Positions 47,859-57,457 of a DNA stretch of 64,000 nucleotides are shown here, piece by piece. Numbering within the stretch: position 1 is the first letter of the stretch; every line of letters starts with the position of its first letter. Source of the stretch: Bacteroidota bacterium (GTDB taxonomy: Bacteria > Bacteroidota > Bacteroidia > Chitinophagales > Chitinophagaceae). Location of the stretch: NCBI GenBank assembly GCA_005882315.1, contig VBAR01000006.1:1-64000 (forward strand), given 5' to 3'. The notes under the pieces are model-generated. The model did not search any database, was not told the DNA's origin, and worked only from the letters and a program-made list of their open reading frames with translations. Both the position numbers and the translations under genes were made by a program.

Positions 47859-49346
47859 ATGAATAATAAACTGTTGGAAATATCCGGGAAATGCTTTCCA
47901 AAACTTACACTGATCGCTTTGATAGCAGTGATCATGTTGTTTGCCCCGGGATGCAAAAAATTCCTGGATGTACCACCGATAGACCAGGTGCCTCAATCAA
48001 CTCTTTTTAAAGATGAACAGGGTTTTAAAGATGCTTTGATCGGTGTTTATCTTGGAATGGATAAGAACCGTAGCACTTATGGGTTATACACTACTGATCT
48101 ATCCATGGGTATGCTATCGACAATGGCTTATAATTATGATAATGCTACCGTAGCAAATGCCGGAACTGGCGGCGCTTTCTATAATAATGTGGTTTATTAT
48201 TTTTATTTAGACGGGGAGGTGAGAAAGGAAATTGATGCTATCTGGGGTGGCTTGTATAATAATATTGCCAACCTGAATAATATCTTAATTCAGATCGAGA
48301 GTAAAAGTGAAGTATTCCATCGTGATAATTATAACCGGGTTAAAGGAGAAGCGATCGCTTTAAGAGGATTGTTTCATTTTGATCTGCTGAGAATGTTTGG
48401 CAAATCACCATTAACAGGTTCTGCAGATAAAGCGATCCCTTATGTTACACAATTCACTATAAAACCAACTTCCTTTGTAACACTCCAGGCAGGTCTTGAT
48501 TCCTGTATAGTTGATCTCCTTGCTGCAAAAGAATTACTCGCTGCTACTGATACTTCTTCAGTATTAAAAGGAGTGGATGATCCATTTACTTCTTATACTC
48601 AAAATCATTTGAACTATTGGGCTGTGCAGGCTTTGCTGGCCCGTGTGTATTTATATAAAGGAGATCTTGAAAATGCAGACCTCTATTCAAAAGCTGTAAT
48701 TGGCAGTAATAAATTTCCGCTGATCACATCCAATGTTGCTGCTGCAACCAATATCATTCGTGACAGAACTTTTTCCCAGGAGCATTTGTTTTCTGTTTAT
48801 TCAACCAAGATCAAAGATTATAACTCTGCTCTTTATACAGGTACTGTACCGCTTCGGTTGCTGCCCGCAGGTAAGAACACAGTTTATACAACAGGTAGCG
48901 GTAATGCAAGCGATTACCGTTATATCTCTTGGTTTGACAATAACCAGGCAGCCTTAAATGTCCCCTCAAAATTTTTCCAGGATAATAACCTGCCATTTGA
49001 ACTGCAGGGCAATGTGCCAGTGATCCGTGCTTCTGAAATGTATTATATCGCCGCAGAGTGTTCAAACAAAAAAAATGATATCAGTTCAGGTGCTGCATTA
49101 CTCAACAAGGTAAGAGCGGCCCGTGGCCTGGGTGCATTGAATGCAGCGGGTATCACGAACACAGACAGTTTGTCAACGGAAATAATGAGAGAGTATCAAA
49201 AAGAATTCATACAGGAAGGCCAAACATTTTTTTATTATAAAAGACTGAATAAAGATCTGAAACTTGTAACGGGAACTCCTGCTGCAATACCTGCGGATGC
49301 GTATGTATTCCCTATACCTGAAAAAGAAAAAGAATATAATCACTAA
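47859..49346 (+). CDS. SusD/RagB-type lipoprotein, partner of the 44650 SusC
   Basis: The start is the ATG at 47859. The in-frame upstream ATG at 47811 lies inside the SusC gene and would bury the signal peptide. The 495-residue product has lipobox FAPGC (Cys32) and KKFLDVPPIDQVPQSTLF. Helical repeats (QGFKDALIGVYLGMD; VKGEAIALRGLFHFDLLRMFG) and a C-terminal domain (VIRASEMYYIAAECSNKK; REYQKEFIQEGQTFFYYKRLNK) follow. It matches the 43233 protein in architecture and end motifs. Role: surface ligand capture for the second transporter. Confidence 0.93.
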   Translation: MNNKLLEISGKCFPKLTLIALIAVIMLFAPGCKKFLDVPPIDQVPQSTLFKDEQGFKDALIGVYLGMDKNRSTYGLYTTDLSMGMLSTMAYNYDNATVANAGTGGAFYNNVVYYFYLDGEVRKEIDAIWGGLYNNIANLNNILIQIESKSEVFHRDNYNRVKGEAIALRGLFHFDLLRMFGKSPLTGSADKAIPYVTQFTIKPTSFVTLQAGLDSCIVDLLAAKELLAATDTSSVLKGVDDPFTSYTQNHLNYWAVQALLARVYLYKGDLENADLYSKAVIGSNKFPLITSNVAAATNIIRDRTFSQEHLFSVYSTKIKDYNSALYTGTVPLRLLPAGKNTVYTTGSGNASDYRYISWFDNNQAALNVPSKFFQDNNLPFELQGNVPVIRASEMYYIAAECSNKKNDISSGAALLNKVRAARGLGALNAAGITNTDSLSTEIMREYQKEFIQEGQTFFYYKRLNKDLKLVTGTPAAIPADAYVFPIPEKEKEYNH

Positions 49347-49370
49347 TTAAACTCAGTTTAAAATCATAAA

Positions 49371-50144
49371 ATGAAAAAGGGAATTTTTTATTTGATCTTA
49401 TTCGCTGCCATACTTCCGGGATGTAAGGAAGATGTGCCAACGCTTTTTGCGGAACCTGATGGCATCTATTTTAGTACTCCTGCCGATAGCATGACGTATA
49501 CATTTGCTAAATATCCCAACCGGCTTATAGATACGCTCAAGATCCCTGTAACTGTATTGGGGAATGCTTCAGGCACAGACAGAACGATAAGTATTGAAAA
49601 ACTTTCAGGGACTGATCTTAATGGCATTGAGGGTGTTCATTACAAATTATTGCAACCTTATACACTGCCTGCAGGTAAAGTTTCAACTACATTACCTGTT
49701 GTGATCTACAGAACCGGCGACATGGATAGCCTTTCGTTCAATTTCAAATTTCAATTGAAGGCTAATGAAAATTTTGTTTCAGGTATTTCTGCAAAGACCG
49801 CATTGAAAATAAAGGTGGGTTACCTTCAAAAACCACCTACCTGGGGAGATTTTACTGGCCAACAATGGGCAGGCTATAGCGACAACTTCGGAACCTGGAC
49901 AAAGACAAAATATAAAGTAATATTGGATGCATTATATGATCCGGTAAGTGATACAACGATCAGTGAGTTTCCTTACACCAGATTTGGACCACCTGTTGTC
50001 TATACTCAATACCTGCAACTCGTAAAAAATTATCTCAGAACCAGATACCCGGGAAATTTTTCAATACCACGTGGCATTGGGGCAACCTTAAGAGATCCTG
50101 ATTACAGAGACAGTGTGATCCTGGTAGGAAAAGCTAATTATTGA
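49371..50144 (+). CDS. DUF4843-type lipoprotein
   Basis: The 257-residue product has lipobox ILPGC (Cys18) and a start typical of DUF4843 proteins (KEDVPTLFAEPDGIYFS). Long predicted beta regions follow, including a Calx-beta-like stretch (GVHYKLLQPYTLPAGKVSTTLPVVIYR). The C-terminal ~90 residues (PPTWGDFTGQQWAGYSDNFG onward) are helical or mixed. DUF4843 genes regularly follow SusC/SusD pairs in non-CAZyme loci; their function is unknown. Lipidation suggests a surface-exposed accessory binding protein of the transporter. Confidence 0.85.
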   Translation: MKKGIFYLILFAAILPGCKEDVPTLFAEPDGIYFSTPADSMTYTFAKYPNRLIDTLKIPVTVLGNASGTDRTISIEKLSGTDLNGIEGVHYKLLQPYTLPAGKVSTTLPVVIYRTGDMDSLSFNFKFQLKANENFVSGISAKTALKIKVGYLQKPPTWGDFTGQQWAGYSDNFGTWTKTKYKVILDALYDPVSDTTISEFPYTRFGPPVVYTQYLQLVKNYLRTRYPGNFSIPRGIGATLRDPDYRDSVILVGKANY

Positions 50145-50173
50145 TTAAACTAAAAAAGCTCAATAAACATACA

Positions 50174-51874
50174 ATGAAAAAAGTTTTTAGCTATATAATG
50201 TTACCGGCGCTGATCGTTTTAGCGTTATACTCCTGTTCAAAGGACAAAGGTAATTATGATTATACCGATGCCAACGTTATTACCATTACTACTGATATGG
50301 CCAATGTGGATCCGGCTGTTGTGATAAACAATGATTCCCTTGTAGTAAAACAGAACGACAGTTTGAAAGTAAATATTCTTATTTCTCAAACAAAGCCTTC
50401 AAATGACCTGGCATACGAGTGGATGATCATTCAGAGTGCCAGCACTATTGGCAATCCTGCTCAATATGTTGTTGGTAATACAGCGCAGTTAAGAACAAAG
50501 ATCCTTCTTTCACCAAATCTTTATAAGCTTGTAATAAAAGTAACCGACAAAACAACTGGTGTTTCTTTTTATAAATTTTATTCGTTGAATGTTGATACAT
50601 CTCCATGGGGTGGTGAAGGATGGGTTGTTTTGCAGGACCAGGCTGCACAGGGCTGCGATATTTCTGTTATTACAACACGTGACGGCGTTGTACGGGGAAA
50701 TATTTATTCCAATGTTTATTCGTTGGCAAATGGTCATAAACTTCCCACCGGTACTTATAAAATGAATGTATTTAATTACCTGAATACATTGCGTATTCAA
50801 AAGGTTTCATTCTTTTATCCCAATGGTGGATTGCAGGTGAGGTCAACGGATTTCCTTGATTCCAGTAATTCAAATGGATGGTTCGTAAATCTTCCTTCAG
50901 TAGTAAATTTTGAGTCGACAGGGGCAGCCCCGGTTAATGGCCAATATGAGGTTATGCTCAACAATGGACAATTGCAATACCAAATTGTAAATACAAATAC
51001 CATAAAAACGCCACCAATAGTTTTTGGCGCACCGCTGATCGGTACGTGGCCTTCACTAAGCCCCTATTTTATGTTCAACTCAAACAGCTCTTATTGTACT
51101 TTCTACGACAAGGTTAACCGCTGTTTTTTGCATATTAATATGGCTGGTAACACGCTGATCCCAACGAATCTACCCGACATAGCTAACCAGCACTGGCCGG
51201 CTTATTCAGGAACAGGCGGCGCTACTAATCTAACGGTAACAGGTAAGGGATTTGATCTGAATAATATTGGACGTAATTTGATATACAGCGAAAATGCACA
51301 GTTGTTGGACGGAGCTATTGCAGCCCCGGGTTATTATTGCATTTTCCGGAATTCTGCCAATGATTCAACATTTCTATACCAGTTCACTTCCGGATCAACA
51401 GGCATTACAAATAACGCTATAACAGGCAGGTATTTTTTGAAGGATGCTACTATCAACGTTACTGGCATTAATACCGCTTCAATTTTTGCTGTGCCAGCTT
51501 TTTCAACGGCTTCGGTAAGCAATGTGTTTTATTATGTACCCGGCAACAGTACCAATAGCATTTATGTTTGTAATCCAAGTTACACCGGCACCTTGCCCGC
51601 TACAACTACATCGCATTTGGGATACAGTTTTCCTGCAGGAACAGTTATTAAAACCATGAAGGTTTTCAAATCGGGATACAATGCTGTATCTATTCCTTCT
51701 ACAGAAAGCAGGGTATTGGTAGTTGCTACAGATGAAACAACAAGCGGTGCTGGTCATAAAGTTTATTTCTTTAATCTTACTGCAATTGGCGAAATAAATA
51801 CTATACCTGCGAATGTGTACACCGGTTTTGACAAAATAGTTGATATCGCATTTAAAAAAGGGTTAGGGTTCTGA
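50174..51874 (+). CDS. PKD-like family lipoprotein
   Basis: The ATG at 50174 gives MKKVFSYIML and lipobox LYSC (Cys21); the TTG at 50141 merely extends upstream of the signal peptide. The 566-residue protein has an N-terminal Ig/PKD-like domain (~30-135), with repeated KQNDSLKVNI and YEWMIIQS strands. A large beta-rich region follows with WGGEGWVVLQD (~149-159), probably a propeller-like fold. The C-terminus (FDKIVDIAFKKGLGF) is duplicated in the downstream intergenic DNA. PKD-like lipoproteins of this type accompany SusC/SusD/DUF4843 genes and may bind ligand at the surface. A terminator follows directly. Confidence 0.82.
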   Translation: MKKVFSYIMLPALIVLALYSCSKDKGNYDYTDANVITITTDMANVDPAVVINNDSLVVKQNDSLKVNILISQTKPSNDLAYEWMIIQSASTIGNPAQYVVGNTAQLRTKILLSPNLYKLVIKVTDKTTGVSFYKFYSLNVDTSPWGGEGWVVLQDQAAQGCDISVITTRDGVVRGNIYSNVYSLANGHKLPTGTYKMNVFNYLNTLRIQKVSFFYPNGGLQVRSTDFLDSSNSNGWFVNLPSVVNFESTGAAPVNGQYEVMLNNGQLQYQIVNTNTIKTPPIVFGAPLIGTWPSLSPYFMFNSNSSYCTFYDKVNRCFLHINMAGNTLIPTNLPDIANQHWPAYSGTGGATNLTVTGKGFDLNNIGRNLIYSENAQLLDGAIAAPGYYCIFRNSANDSTFLYQFTSGSTGITNNAITGRYFLKDATINVTGINTASIFAVPAFSTASVSNVFYYVPGNSTNSIYVCNPSYTGTLPATTTSHLGYSFPAGTVIKTMKVFKSGYNAVSIPSTESRVLVVATDETTSGAGHKVYFFNLTAIGEINTIPANVYTGFDKIVDIAFKKGLGF

Positions 51875-52080
51875 TAAAAATTTGAAAGTCTGTTCTCAAT
51901 TATTAACCTGTCGGTAAAGAACCTGGCAGGTTTTTTTTATGCTTTTATTCACACTTCCTTAGACGGAGCCAGAAATGTACAGTTGCCGGAAAAATTCCGT
52001 CAACTGCTTTTAGCAGTTGGTACGATAGACCGAAAATCCGGCGTATAGCATAGTAATTTTGTTTCTGAAACTAAAAAGGA
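51822..52080 (+). repeat. Tandem duplication, copy 1 (end of PKD-like gene, terminator and spacer)
   Basis: Copy 1 covers the last ~17 codons of the PKD-like gene, its terminator and ~140 bp of spacer. Copy 2 lies at 52092-52380. The blocks share the gene tail, the TCTGATAAAAATTTGAAAGT junction, the hairpin, the GACCGAAAATCCGG-type stretch and the CATAGTA run. Divergence is moderate, and copy 2 carries a ~35-bp insertion. Within copy 1, TAATTTTG (52054-52061) matches the -7 consensus exactly. Confidence 0.85.
51905..51938 (+). terminator. Terminator after the PKD-like gene
   Basis: AACCTGTC pairs with a GGCAGGTT arm (one G-T pair plus a bulge), with inner GGT/ACC pairs and a final run of eight T. 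It lies 30 bp past the stop codon. Confidence 0.8.
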
Positions 52081-52174
52081 TTGTGTGTATTCCAGGTTTG
52101 ATAAAATAGTTGATATAGCATTTAAAAAGGGTTAGGGTTCTGATAAAAATTTGAAAGTCCGTTCTCAATTATTA

Positions 52175-52206
52175 GCCTGCCGGGGTTGAACCTGGCGGGC
52201 TTTTTT
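52175..52206 (+). terminator. Second, duplicated terminator
   Basis: GCCTGCC pairs with GGCGGGC (one wobble), with GGTT/AACC pairing inside and six T after. It is the counterpart of the 51905 terminator with compensating GC changes, so the hairpin has been kept. Confidence 0.75.
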
Positions 52207-52214
52207 ATTCCCTT

Positions 52215-52256
52215 CCCGCCCCTGTGAATCTCGCCTTGGGCGAGACGAAGCAATCC
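52215..52256. repeat. REP-like palindromic insertion
   Basis: This segment is absent from copy 1 of the duplication. It contains a perfect 7-bp hairpin, TCTCGCC-TTG-GGCGAGA (52229-52245), followed by CGAAGCAATCC. A GCGAG...CGAAGCAATC pattern is recalled as common in dispersed palindromic repeats of several bacteria including Bacteroidota. Only one copy was noticed in this window. Confidence 0.45.
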
Positions 52257-52396
52257 TTAAACCAGCCCCGAAATGGTCATTTCCACAGAGAAATTCGTCA
52301 AATGCTTTTACCCGTTGGTACTATAGACTGAAAATCCGGGCTATACCATAGTAGTTTTAATCCGTAAACTTTAAAAGACCGCTAAAAATCATATTT

Positions 52397-54895
52397 ATGA
52401 AGTTGTTCAATGTTTTGTTTGCTCTCTCGATGACTGTGATAACAAATTTCGCTTTCGGCCAGGATACCGCAAGTAAGGCTCCTGCTCCGGCTAAACTAAG
52501 GCCGTATAAAGATGTAATTACCGCCCAGGCTGTAACCAAACCGGGTTTGTTTTCTGTTCATAAGATAGATGACAAATATTATTTTGAGATCCCCGATTCT
52601 CTTTTGAAAAGAGAAGTTCTTTTTACCACTCGTTTGGTAAAAGTGCCAACAGGCAGTCCTCGCTTTGGTGGCGAAATTGTAAACAGCATTATTGTTTCGT
52701 TTGAAAAAGCGGGAGAAGATAAGTTGTATGTACGGGTGATCACAAACGTTGCAGTAGCCGACTCAACAAACGCAATTGCAAAAGCTGTACGCAACTCTAC
52801 CATTGACCCGATCGCAATGATATTTGATATTAAAGCAAAGAAAGATAATAAGAGTTCTGTTATTGAAGTCACTGATTTTATTGCAAAAGATAATTCGATC
52901 ACGGGTTTTGACGCTAATGCAAAAAAGAGCATGTCGTTGGGAGCTGTAGCGGCAGACAGATCATTTATCATGTCTGTTAATCCTTATGAACAAAACATCG
53001 AGATCAAAACTATGAAGACCTTTGGCATGGGTGCTGCTTCACCAGCAGCCGGGGCTGCGCCTGGAGAAGCTGCACCTGCTTCTACTTCAGCTAACGTTGG
53101 AGTAACATTTGAGTTAAGCACTTCCATCATGTTATTACCTGCTGTACCAATGCAATCAAGACATTCGGATCCCCGTGTAGGTTATTATAGCGAGAACTAC
53201 AAGATATTTTCTGATGCGCAACAAAAAGTAGAAGACAAGAATTTTATTGTGCGTCATCGTATGGAACCTAAACAGGAAGATATACAACGTTACCTGAAAG
53301 GTGAATTGGTTGAACCAAAAGAGCCATTAGTGTTTTATGTTGATCCTGCTACACCGAAACAATGGAGACAATATATTATTGCCGGCATCAATGATTGGAA
53401 TGAAGCATTTAAAGCCGCAGGTTTTAAAAATGCTATCATTGGTAAAGAGTGGCCTGAGAATGACAGCAGCATGTGTATGGAAGATGTGCGTTGCAAAATA
53501 GTACGCTATTTCCCGACCGAGCAATCATTTTCTTATGGTCCAAGAGTGTACGATCCAAGAAGCGGTGAAATTTTACAAACTTATATAGGTTGGTCGCATA
53601 GTAAACTACAATCATTATACGAATGGTATTTTGTACAGGCGGCTGCAGTTGATAGTCGTGCAAGAACAACAAAGTTCAGCACTGAGTTGATGGGTTCATT
53701 GATCAGGGCAGCAGTTGCCCGTGAAGTGGGACACACATTAGGCCTGCGTAATAATATGGCAGGAAGCAGCGCTTATCCTGTAGAAAAATTAAGAGATAAA
53801 AAATGGTTAGAGGCAAATGGTTTTTCTGCTTCCATCATGGACAATATTCATTACAATTATGTAGCACAACCTGAAGATCATATTTCTCCAAAAGACCTTT
53901 TGCCGAAAATAGGTGAGTATGATAAATGGGCTATTAAATATGGCTACTCCTACACTGGTAAAAATAATTTTGAAGACGATAAAAAGTTAGTACAGAAATG
54001 GACTGTTGATGCATTTGCTGCCAGCCCCGCATTAAAATTCAGTCCTGAAATTGATTTGAATCTGAATGATCCCAGTGATCCATCAGGTCAAACAGAAGAC
54101 CTGAGCAATGATCCTGTAAAAGCGGCTGAGTACGGTATCAAAAACCTGAAAATTGTTACAGCCAATTTGCTTGAATGGACAAAAGAAGATATGGATATGT
54201 ATGATAACGCTAACGCCATGTATGGAAATGTAGTTGACTGGTACCAGATACTTACCCGTCATGCATACACACAAATAGGCGGTACAAATGAAAACCTGAA
54301 AAGTATTGACCAGAAAGGAGATGTTTATACACTTGTGCCTAAGGATGTACAAAAAAGGGCAATGGCATTTTTGCATAAAGAAGTATTTCAAACACCAACC
54401 TGGCTTTATGATAAAAACCTGCTGAATAAATTTGCTAAGCCTGCCAGTAAAGAAAAAATTCAGAGATTCCAGGACGATGCAATTTACCAGGTATTGAAAG
54501 CTTCTGTTCTTTACAAAATGACGATCGAGACCATGCGTTTTGGCAAAGAGAAGACGTACACAGTTGATGAAATGCTTACTGACCTGAATAATGGTTTATG
54601 GAGCGAATTAAAAACATCAACACCTGTTGTAATTGATCCATACAGAAGGTTTGTTCAAAAAGCAGAGCTCGTTAACATTTTTAGGGTTGTAAGTGAATCA
54701 GCCGAGCCACCCAAAGCGGGATCTACATCGCCAGATCTTTCAACAACAGATATACCGGTAGTGCTGCGTGTACAGTTAGATAAAATAATGAAGCAATGTA
54801 AGGCGGCTATTCCTGCTTGCAAAGACACAATGACCTTGGCGCATTTAGAATATGTATACAATAAGATCAACAAATTCCTCTATCCAAAAAACTAA
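52397..54895 (+). CDS. Metalloprotease-family protein with degenerate zinc site (probable pseudoenzyme)
   Basis: The 832-residue product has a signal peptide (NFAFGQ, ~22) and the DUF5118/DUF5117/DUF4953 arrangement of Bacteroidota zinc-dependent metalloproteases. An N-terminal ITAQAVTKPGLFSVHKIDDK-like part precedes a middle domain with PATPKQWRQYIIAGINDWNE (~314-333) and the metal-site region. That site reads REVGHTLGLRN: Arg442 and Asn452 replace the first and third zinc histidines of HExGHxxGxxH, while Glu443 and His446 remain. The paralogue at 54939 keeps all three. With one ligand left, zinc proteolysis is unlikely, so a binding, chaperone or partner role is inferred. It lies downstream of a duplicated terminator, so it may have its own promoter. 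Confidence 0.88.
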   Translation: MKLFNVLFALSMTVITNFAFGQDTASKAPAPAKLRPYKDVITAQAVTKPGLFSVHKIDDKYYFEIPDSLLKREVLFTTRLVKVPTGSPRFGGEIVNSIIVSFEKAGEDKLYVRVITNVAVADSTNAIAKAVRNSTIDPIAMIFDIKAKKDNKSSVIEVTDFIAKDNSITGFDANAKKSMSLGAVAADRSFIMSVNPYEQNIEIKTMKTFGMGAASPAAGAAPGEAAPASTSANVGVTFELSTSIMLLPAVPMQSRHSDPRVGYYSENYKIFSDAQQKVEDKNFIVRHRMEPKQEDIQRYLKGELVEPKEPLVFYVDPATPKQWRQYIIAGINDWNEAFKAAGFKNAIIGKEWPENDSSMCMEDVRCKIVRYFPTEQSFSYGPRVYDPRSGEILQTYIGWSHSKLQSLYEWYFVQAAAVDSRARTTKFSTELMGSLIRAAVAREVGHTLGLRNNMAGSSAYPVEKLRDKKWLEANGFSASIMDNIHYNYVAQPEDHISPKDLLPKIGEYDKWAIKYGYSYTGKNNFEDDKKLVQKWTVDAFAASPALKFSPEIDLNLNDPSDPSGQTEDLSNDPVKAAEYGIKNLKIVTANLLEWTKEDMDMYDNANAMYGNVVDWYQILTRHAYTQIGGTNENLKSIDQKGDVYTLVPKDVQKRAMAFLHKEVFQTPTWLYDKNLLNKFAKPASKEKIQRFQDDAIYQVLKASVLYKMTIETMRFGKEKTYTVDEMLTDLNNGLWSELKTSTPVVIDPYRRFVQKAELVNIFRVVSESAEPPKAGSTSPDLSTTDIPVVLRVQLDKIMKQCKAAIPACKDTMTLAHLEYVYNKINKFLYPKN

Positions 54896-54938
54896 ACGGT
54901 ACGACAACACAATTTTCTACCAGATAAATTGAAACTAA

Positions 54939-57449
54939 ATGACACGTATTATTCTCATCATATTATTATCGGGCTTTTTTAATGCTGCTTCGGCGCAGGA
55001 TAAAAAACCGGTTGAAAAACCAAAAGCTGATTCGGTTAAAAGCACACCTAAAACGATCAGTGATTTTGTTACCGCAAAAGCGATCAGCAAAAAAGGAATG
55101 TTTTCCATTCACCAGGTAGGTGAAAAATATTATTTCGAAATTCCCGATTCATTATTGGGAAGAGAATTACTCTTAACCACATGGCTGGTAAAAGTGCCTG
55201 GCGGAAGTCCAAAGTTTGGTGGAGAAATAATGAATAACAGGACCATCAGTTTTACAAAATGGAATGGTGGGAGTAAAATTGCTTTGAATGTTACGGCTAC
55301 TATTAACCAGGTTGATACTACCAATGTTATTTCAACAGCCGTAAAAAATGCCAATGTAAATTCTGTGGCAATGTTGTTTGACATAAAGGCTCGTGGCAAT
55401 ACAGGCACATCATTAATTGATGCAACAGATTTTCTGCAAAAAGAAAATTCATTTACGATGTTGAATGCCGAAGTTAAGAGTAGAATGTCCGTAGGATCGA
55501 TGGCAGCCGACAGAAGTTCGTTGAAAAGTTTTGCAGCTTATCCTATTAATATAGAAATAAAAATGATGCGTACTTATAGTGCAACAACTCCTCCGGCAAT
55601 ACCTGGTCGCCCTGCAGTTGCTCCTCTCGAAGCGGCGAAGTTGAGTGGTGCTATTACCATGGAAATTTCTACTTCCATTATGCTGATGCCTGAAAAGCCA
55701 ATGACACCAAGACGGTTTGATGCACGGGTTGGTTATTTTGCTGATGCATACCAGGAATATGCCGATGCACAACAAAAAGTAGATACAAAAATTTTTATTG
55801 TTCGTTACCGTCTTGAACCAAAGCCGGAAGATATGGAACGTTACAAACGTGGTGAATTGGTAGAACCTAAAGTACCGATCGTTTATTATATTGATCCTGC
55901 TACCCCCAAGCAATGGCGTCCTTATATCATTGCTGGTATCAACGATTGGAATGAAGCATTTAAAGCTGCCGGTTTTAAAAACGCTATCATAGGAAAAGAA
56001 TGGCCGGAGGATGATACAACAATGAGCCTGGAAGATGCACGGTATAAAGTGATCCGTTACTTCCCATCAGAAGTTGCAAACGCTTATGGTCCGAATATAC
56101 ATGATCCAAGAAGTGGTGAAGTGTTGCAGAGTTATGTAGGTTGGTATCATAATGTAATGACCTTGTTACACGATTGGTATATGGTACAGGCTGCACCAAA
56201 CGATCCCCGTGCCCGTACTATGAAATTCAGTGATGAGTTGATGGGAACATTGATCCGTTTTGTTTCATCACATGAAGTAGGGCATACATTAGGTCTGCGT
56301 CATAACATGGGTAGCAGCAGTCTTACACCTGTTGAAAACCTTCGTAATAAAAAATGGGTGGAAGAACATGGACATACTAATTCGATCATGGACTATGCAC
56401 GTTTTAACTATGTAGCACAACCAGAAGACAGTATTGGCCAGGCCGGCATTATGCCACGCATTAATGATTATGATAAATGGGCTATCAAATGGGGTTACAC
56501 ATATACTGGAATATCAGATGATGAAGAAGATCGCAAAGTGGTAACTAAATGGATCGTTGACAGTTTAAAAGCAAACCCACGTTTATGGTTCGGTGGCGAA
56601 GGCCTTAACAATGATGCTCGTTGCCAATCAGAAGATGTAGGCGACAACAGCATGAAGGCAAGTGAGTACGGCATTAAGAACCTGAAATATGTAATGGCGC
56701 ATCTGCCTGAGTGGACTAAGGATAGTAATGACAACAGCTATACTGGTTTAGGGAATATGTATCGCCAGGTGGCAACACAGTACCTGCGTTATTGCATGCA
56801 CGTAACTGCCAATGTTGCCAGTGTATATGAAACATGGAAAACAGTAGAACAGCCCGGTGATGTGTATGTAAATTCACCAAAAGAAAAATCAAAAGAAGCC
56901 GTTGCCTTTTTAAATAAAGAAGTTTTTACCACTCCTGATTGGTTACTCGATAATGAAATGCTGAATAAGATCAGCAATCCTGTAAGGATAGGTTCAGTGG
57001 CAAATAGCCAGGCAAGGGTACTTGATCTTTTACTCAGCGACAGGGTATTCAATACATTGCTGCTGGAGGAGAACCGGTATGGCAAGGGTAATACATATTC
57101 CATCATTGAATTTATGGACGATGTAAAAGCGGGTGTGTGGACCGAGCTTAAAAATAAAAAACCAATTGACATATACCGTCGTGGATTACAGAAGAATTAT
57201 GTATCGAATGTATTGGCTTCGATCAAAGAAGCAGAAGTAGGTGATCATTACCTTGGTTTGTTATTTGGTGGGCCTGCAGCAGCAGAAGCCCTGCCTGTTA
57301 CTATTAGTACTGATACTGGCTCTTTCCTTGCACTGCACCTTAAGAAATTGCGTGAAGAAATTTTAGCTGCGATCCCTACAATTACTGATAAAGACTCAAA
57401 AGATCATCTCAACTATATCGCAGAGCAAATCAAAAACAAGCTTAAATAA
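54939..57449 (+). CDS. Zinc-dependent metalloprotease (DUF5117/DUF4953 family), intact active site
   Basis: The 836-residue product has a signal peptide (NAASAQ, ~20) and the same domain order as the 52397 protein. It shares strings such as PATPKQWRPYIIAGINDWNE and AFKAAGFKNAIIGKEWPE. The site HEVGHTLGLRH is complete: His445, Glu446, His449 and His455. SIMDYARFNYVAQPED follows, resembling a metzincin-like Met-turn (SIMDY). It should be an active exported metalloprotease, probably periplasmic or surface, trimming imported peptides or digesting protein for the SusC/SusD pairs. It starts 43 bp after its paralogue and 8 bp before a TlpA gene. Confidence 0.93.
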   Translation: MTRIILIILLSGFFNAASAQDKKPVEKPKADSVKSTPKTISDFVTAKAISKKGMFSIHQVGEKYYFEIPDSLLGRELLLTTWLVKVPGGSPKFGGEIMNNRTISFTKWNGGSKIALNVTATINQVDTTNVISTAVKNANVNSVAMLFDIKARGNTGTSLIDATDFLQKENSFTMLNAEVKSRMSVGSMAADRSSLKSFAAYPINIEIKMMRTYSATTPPAIPGRPAVAPLEAAKLSGAITMEISTSIMLMPEKPMTPRRFDARVGYFADAYQEYADAQQKVDTKIFIVRYRLEPKPEDMERYKRGELVEPKVPIVYYIDPATPKQWRPYIIAGINDWNEAFKAAGFKNAIIGKEWPEDDTTMSLEDARYKVIRYFPSEVANAYGPNIHDPRSGEVLQSYVGWYHNVMTLLHDWYMVQAAPNDPRARTMKFSDELMGTLIRFVSSHEVGHTLGLRHNMGSSSLTPVENLRNKKWVEEHGHTNSIMDYARFNYVAQPEDSIGQAGIMPRINDYDKWAIKWGYTYTGISDDEEDRKVVTKWIVDSLKANPRLWFGGEGLNNDARCQSEDVGDNSMKASEYGIKNLKYVMAHLPEWTKDSNDNSYTGLGNMYRQVATQYLRYCMHVTANVASVYETWKTVEQPGDVYVNSPKEKSKEAVAFLNKEVFTTPDWLLDNEMLNKISNPVRIGSVANSQARVLDLLLSDRVFNTLLLEENRYGKGNTYSIIEFMDDVKAGVWTELKNKKPIDIYRRGLQKNYVSNVLASIKEAEVGDHYLGLLFGGPAAAEALPVTISTDTGSFLALHLKKLREEILAAIPTITDKDSKDHLNYIAEQIKNKLK

Positions 57450-57457
57450 TCATTTGT

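Larger units (their letters stand above)
52092..52380 (+). repeat. Tandem duplication, copy 2 (pseudo gene-tail plus terminator)
   Basis: Starts CCAGGTTTGATAAAATAGTT, a copy of the final PKD-like codons without the gene in front, and continues through a second terminator to 17 bp before the metalloprotease-like gene. Its TAGTTTTA (52352-52359) corresponds to TAATTTTG of copy 1. The decayed coding tail shows that a gene end was duplicated here, or that a second PKD-like gene was lost. Confidence 0.85.

Noticed and set aside
50141-50173. TTG start for the PKD-like lipoprotein
   Set aside because: It overlaps the end of the DUF4843 gene and precedes the ATG that gives a standard lipoprotein signal.
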